Origin: Candidatus Pacearchaeota archaeon | Lineage (GTDB): Archaea; Nanoarchaeota; Nanoarchaeia; Pacearchaeales; GW2011-AR1 | Length of the DNA stretch: 8,666 bases | Assembly: GCA_002690445.1 (NCBI GenBank) | Contig: NZER01000124.1 | Span: 1-8,666, forward strand | Reading direction: 5' to 3' | Shown: positions 5,691-8,666 of the stretch, piece after piece | Layout of the letters: each line of letters opens with the position of its first letter | Numbering within the stretch: the stretch's first letter is position 1 | The notes under the pieces: generated by a model | What the model was told of the DNA's origin: nothing | The model's input: only the letters and a program-made list of their open reading frames with translations | Database searches by the model: none | Position numbers and translations under genes: made by a program

Positions 5691-8666
5691 ATGGCTAGAG
5701 AAAAAATTCATATTGATTTAGTACTAAATACCAAAGGTTTTAGGCCTTTGGGGCGTATTAATGGTCAATTAGGTGAGTTTGAAAAATCTTTGGACGCTTC
5801 TAACGCTCGTGTTCTTGCGTTCGGCGCTTCGGCTGGAGCAATTTTAGCTGTAAAGAAAGCCTTCGTCGTTACGGTTAAGTCTGCAATCGAAGTCGAAAAA
5901 TCCCTCCAAGACATTAATGTTATTCTTGGTGCCACATCCCAAAATCTTAGAAAGTTTGGTTCGGATCTTTTTGAAATAGCTTCAAAAACGGGTCAGGCTT
6001 TTCAGGTCGCTGCTACAGCGGCTACGGAGCTAGCCAGACAGGGTTTAGGAACAGAAGAAACCCTTAAGAGAACCAGAGACGCTCTTATTCTTGCGAGGTT
6101 GGCCGGTATGGACGCCGCAGAGGCTGTGAATGCCTTGACCGCGGCCATCAACACTTTCAATAAAGCGGGCTTAGATAGCACCGCTATAATTAATAAGCTA
6201 GCTAATGTTGACGCTGCGTTCGCTGTCAGCTCTGACGACTTAGCAAAAGCTCTTGGTCGTGTTGGCGCTTCAGCCCAAGGAGCAGGCGTAAACTTTGATG
6301 AGCTTTTAGCTATTGTTACCACCGTGCAACAGAAAACAGCCCGAGGTGGTGCTGTAATTGGTAACAGTTTCAAAACCATATTTACCAGAATCCAAAGACC
6401 AAGGGTTATCAAAGAGCTTGAGAATCTAGGCATCGCCATTAGGGGTGTTGAAGGTGAGGTTTTGCCAGCAATGAAGGTCTTGCAAAACTTAGCAAAACAG
6501 TTTGATAACTTAAGTCAATCCCAGAGAGCTCAAGTAACCGAATTGATAGGTGGCGTGTTCCAAGTCAATATCCTTAAGGCTGCCATGAACGACTTAAGCA
6601 AGGAAACGGGAATATATAATAGAGCTTTGGGTGTGTCTATCGGCTCTAGTGATCAAGCTTTAAGGAGAAACGAAGAGCTAAACAAGACTCTGTCTGCTCA
6701 GTTCCAAAGGACAGTAAACACATTTAAGGAGGGAGCTGCAGAATTAGGAGAACTGACTCTAGGCCCCACCTTGGAAAAACTTTTCGGTTTTGTGGATGAC
6801 TTAAGTAAGTTTTCCGAAACTGATATGGGCAAGGTGGGCGGAGCTATAGCTAAAAGCATATTCGAAGGTATAGGGAAGTTCATGTCTGGTCCGGGCTTAC
6901 TGGTCATAGGTTTAGTTTTATTTAAAACCTTTTCTCAGTTGGGTAAGTTCGCTGCTGACGCTTTCAAAACTTTAACCGGTTTAAATAAAAATTTGCAAAC
7001 TCAAATGAATCTGCAAAGGCAGGTGTTTGATGTATTAAGCGAGAATCCGGATTTACTCAAAAAGATTAAAGACGGAACTATGACCGTCGAGGACGCCCAC
7101 GAACAAATATACAAACAGATACAAAAAAATACCAGCGCTCTGGATGAACAACTTTTAGTATCCAACCAGTTAGCTCAGTCTTTGATGGGTGGCGGAGTAG
7201 GTTTCTCTGCTGATTTTGGTGCAACTTCTGGCAAGAAAGGTCGCAAGTTTGGAAGCTCAGGATACATACCTAGTTTTGCTGCTGATAGAGGGGAAAGACT
7301 TGGCATGATGGCTGGGGGTTATTCTCGTTCTCAAATAAAAAACCCCAAGACAAGACAGGAAGCTATACATGACGGCCGAGGAGGAGTGTTTAACGCTACG
7401 GTCAATGGTCACGAATCCGTATTTTCAACAAGAAACGGAAGAGGTAAAAAAGCTACGTTCGTGGTTCCTCCAAAAAATTCTGAGGCTTATGATAAATATA
7501 TGTCAGCTTTATCAGGTGGCTTTGTCCCCAGCTTTATGGCGTCTGCTTTGCTTAAAAAAGGCAAACATTTTAACATGCGGGGCGATTCAGGATCTTTTAC
7601 GGGAAAGGGAGAAGATAAGGTATTCGGTAAACTTGGGGGTAAGCCGGGTACTACGCTGGTTCTAAAAGATGGGAGCGTACTGGCATCAGATAAGCCGCTT
7701 CACGGTATGGCAGCAATGGATGCTGGCATTGATCCTAGAAAAATAAAAGGAGGCGGGTTTCATAATGTACGCAAAGGTCAGCTAACCTTCAGGGGGAGTG
7801 ATATGGATGACTTTTCGGGCGGCTTTATTCCTAACTTCAATCTGTCGGAGATCGAAAAGCAAGCAAAGTATCTAGAAAAACTAAGAGCTTGGAAGACGGA
7901 TAAAACTGCTTTTGGTGGTATGCCGACGCTATCACAGAATAAAGAAGAAAACGAACTTGGGAAACAGGCCGGAAAAGTATTTGGTCGTACGTTATGGACA
8001 ACCCCATCTTTAGGAGGTAAAACCGGGATACTGGCGAAAGCAGAAGAGGCGCATAAGAAATTCAGGCATAACTATGAGAAGAGTTTGTCAAGAGACAGGA
8101 CTGGCCAAGATAAGGCTGTAGATATAGAAGGAGACAAGAAATACGAGTACATTAAAGGAGAAAGACAGGCAGTAGCCGGAACAAAAATATACGACGCCAA
8201 ACAGAGGTTCGGTCTGTTGGGTTTATATGGAACCAAGGAGACTGATACTGGTTACGCTGAAGCCGGAATTGGGGATATATCTGAATACAGTGGCTTGAAA
8301 AGCGCATATAAGAGAATAGGTTTTAAAAATTTACAATACCGTTCGCTTACAGATTCGCTAGAGGACGGAAAGCAGACGGGAGACTTTTCAAGAAATATTA
8401 GAAAACATTTTGCTCCAGCAACAGAGAATTTAGCTAATGAATCTTCTAAGAAGTGGCTCAAGGACGACGCTATATCTGTAAGTATTGGTAAGTCGGGTTC
8501 TTCATTATTCGCCAAGGGTGCAGAAGGAGAAATTTTTGAAACAGTTATAAACGCCCTATCCGGTAAAGGGACGCCTTTTGGAGCCCATGTTGATGCGCGT
8601 TCGTTTGAGAAAGCCATATCAGGTGACCGCAATAGAACTTGGGATTTCGAAGAGGTTGGAGCACCA
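5691..8666 (+). CDS. Tape measure protein with modular C-terminal half; cut by the window end
   Basis: The protein sets tail length and occupies the tube lumen until ejection. The frame stays open for 992 codons to the last base, so the C-terminus is missing. An N-terminal part (1-65) with A-S-N-A-R-V-L-A-F-G-A-S-A-G (36-49) leads into a TP901-type tape measure core (about 66-301), recognisable by V-E-K-S-L-Q-D-I-N (68-76), helical Ala-rich repeats and G-N-S-F-K-T-I-F-T-R-I. A hydrophobic stretch begins at G-P-G-L-L-V-I-G-L-V-L-F (400-411). Helices at 452-499 follow. From residue 522 the character changes: Gly-rich linkers and three copies of G-[FY]-[IV]-P-[SN]-F divide the rest into modules. 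An in-frame stop at 5670-5672 and the typical N-terminus support this ATG, yet the best Shine-Dalgarno match AAGGA (5684-5688) is only two bases away, an unusually short spacing. The core call is firm; the module functions are unknown. Confidence 0.92.
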   Translation, partial: MAREKIHIDLVLNTKGFRPLGRINGQLGEFEKSLDASNARVLAFGASAGAILAVKKAFVVTVKSAIEVEKSLQDINVILGATSQNLRKFGSDLFEIASKTGQAFQVAATAATELARQGLGTEETLKRTRDALILARLAGMDAAEAVNALTAAINTFNKAGLDSTAIINKLANVDAAFAVSSDDLAKALGRVGASAQGAGVNFDELLAIVTTVQQKTARGGAVIGNSFKTIFTRIQRPRVIKELENLGIAIRGVEGEVLPAMKVLQNLAKQFDNLSQSQRAQVTELIGGVFQVNILKAAMNDLSKETGIYNRALGVSIGSSDQALRRNEELNKTLSAQFQRTVNTFKEGAAELGELTLGPTLEKLFGFVDDLSKFSETDMGKVGGAIAKSIFEGIGKFMSGPGLLVIGLVLFKTFSQLGKFAADAFKTLTGLNKNLQTQMNLQRQVFDVLSENPDLLKKIKDGTMTVEDAHEQIYKQIQKNTSALDEQLLVSNQLAQSLMGGGVGFSADFGATSGKKGRKFGSSGYIPSFAADRGERLGMMAGGYSRSQIKNPKTRQEAIHDGRGGVFNATVNGHESVFSTRNGRGKKATFVVPPKNSEAYDKYMSALSGGFVPSFMASALLKKGKHFNMRGDSGSFTGKGEDKVFGKLGGKPGTTLVLKDGSVLASDKPLHGMAAMDAGIDPRKIKGGGFHNVRKGQLTFRGSDMDDFSGGFIPNFNLSEIEKQAKYLEKLRAWKTDKTAFGGMPTLSQNKEENELGKQAGKVFGRTLWTTPSLGGKTGILAKAEEAHKKFRHNYEKSLSRDRTGQDKAVDIEGDKKYEYIKGERQAVAGTKIYDAKQRFGLLGLYGTKETDTGYAEAGIGDISEYSGLKSAYKRIGFKNLQYRSLTDSLEDGKQTGDFSRNIRKHFAPATENLANESSKKWLKDDAISVSIGKSGSSLFAKGAEGEIFETVINALSGKGTPFGAHVDARSFEKAISGDRNRTWDFEEVGAP
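7254..7286 (+). repeat. Tape measure motif copy 1 (G-Y-I-P-S-F-A)
   Basis: This stretch encodes S-S-G-Y-I-P-S-F-A-A-D, residues 522-532 of the tape measure protein. It follows a Gly/Lys-rich linker (G514-G521). It is the first of three copies of a short motif that marks the borders of modules in the C-terminal half. Confidence 0.8.
7512..7544 (+). repeat. Tape measure motif copy 2 (G-G-F-V-P-S-F-M)
   Basis: This stretch encodes S-G-G-F-V-P-S-F-M-A-S, residues 608-618. The conserved proline (613) lies 86 residues after that of copy 1 (527). The module between copies 1 and 2 contains G-G-V-F-N-A-T-V-N-G-H-E (564-575) and V-V-P-P (591-594) and looks like a small beta-rich domain of unknown function. 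Confidence 0.8.
7545..7814 (+). other. Module 2 of the tape measure protein: small domain of unknown function
   Basis: Residues 619-708 sit between motif copies 2 and 3. Visible elements are a hydrophobic strand with T-L-V-L-K-D-G-S-V-L-A (655-665), then P-L-H-G-M-A-A-M-D-A-G-I (669-680), a G-G-G turn (687-689) and a last strand Q-L-T-F-R-G (697-702). A lone His (671) at the start of a helix, followed by a GI-type turn and Gly-rich loop, could be functional, but I do not recognise a family and claim no activity. Confidence 0.4.
7815..7844 (+). repeat. Tape measure motif copy 3 (G-G-F-I-P-N-F)
   Basis: This stretch encodes S-G-G-F-I-P-N-F-N-L, residues 709-718. The conserved proline (714) lies 101 residues after that of copy 2. 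An amphipathic helix (S-E-I-E-K-Q-A-K-Y-L) follows at once. It is the copy closest to the G-G-F-I-P-N-F-A form that I recall from other virome tape measure proteins; that recollection was not checked. Confidence 0.82.
8499..8666 (+). other. Possible start of a PD-(D/E)XK nuclease-like domain, cut by the window end
   Basis: Residues 937-992 of the tape measure protein read as a helix with G943, G946, E947, F949 and E950 (pattern G-x-x-G-E-x-F-E), then a variable loop, then R-T-W-D-F-E-E (982-988). Many PD-(D/E)XK nucleases show a helix Glu followed by a strand ending in Asp, then (D/E)-x-K. The first two elements fit, with E947 or E950 and D985 as candidates. The decisive (D/E)-x-K strand would lie beyond the window. 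This is a pattern judgement only. Confidence 0.35.

Noticed and set aside
6002..6439. Open frame of 145 codons on the minus strand
   Set aside because: It lies wholly opposite the tape measure core, is Ala/Ser/Leu-rich as expected from antisense of an Ala-rich helical gene, and all supported genes are on the + strand.
6888..6956. Hydrophobic segment of the tape measure protein as a true membrane protein anchor
   Set aside because: Such stretches are common in tape measure proteins and may help membrane passage at ejection; it does not make the product a cellular membrane protein.
7369..7665. 98-codon + strand frame inside the tape measure gene
   Set aside because: It overlaps modules 1 and 2 of the tape measure protein in another frame. 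The product has no recognisable features, and the tape measure frame is the one that shows the repeated motif.
8252..8632. Open frame of 126 codons on the minus strand
   Set aside because: Antisense to the tape measure C-terminal module, with no family resemblance and no sign of an antisense operon.

Overview
The window is a stretch of the structural late region of a tailed double-stranded DNA phage (Caudoviricetes). It is AT-rich, and every supported gene lies on the + strand in a tightly packed row. The order is the classic neck, tail tube, tail-assembly proteins, tape measure. No sheath gene is visible, which favours a long non-contractile tail, but a sheath gene outside the window cannot be excluded. 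The host is not identifiable. The overall look is that of environmental (possibly marine) virome phages; this is an impression from recalled sequence motifs and was not checked by a search.

Layout. Positions 11-1982 hold three head-to-tail joining (neck) candidates of 146, 210 and 299 aa, each starting on a TAATG stop/start overlap. Positions 1983-2048 are a short AT-rich leader with the strongest Shine-Dalgarno site of the window. Positions 2049-3125 encode a 358-aa tail tube protein whose two halves are related to each other. An intrinsic terminator (3150-3180) and a weak promoter candidate follow. Positions 3225-5647 carry three genes (110, 364 and 336 aa) in the slot where tail-assembly chaperones normally sit. 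From 5691 to the window edge runs a tape measure protein of at least 992 aa that is cut by the window end. No gap between genes exceeds 99 bases, and no RNA gene, CRISPR array or insertion sequence was seen.

How the genes probably work together: the neck proteins close the head and cap the tail. The tube protein polymerises around the tape measure protein, which sets tail length and is kept soluble by the chaperone-slot proteins. The tube gene is set apart by its own leader and terminator, as expected for the most abundant tail protein.

The most unusual part is the C-terminal half of the tape measure protein. After a normal TP901-type core and a hydrophobic segment, the short motif G-[FY]-[IV]-P-[SN]-F occurs three times (residues 524, 610, 711) and separates small dissimilar modules. 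The last module ends at the window edge in what may be the beginning of a PD-(D/E)XK nuclease-like fold. This suggests a tape measure protein with interchangeable cargo modules that could enter the host with the DNA. The second notable point is the duplicated tail tube protein, which suggests trimeric pseudo-hexameric rings as in phage T5.
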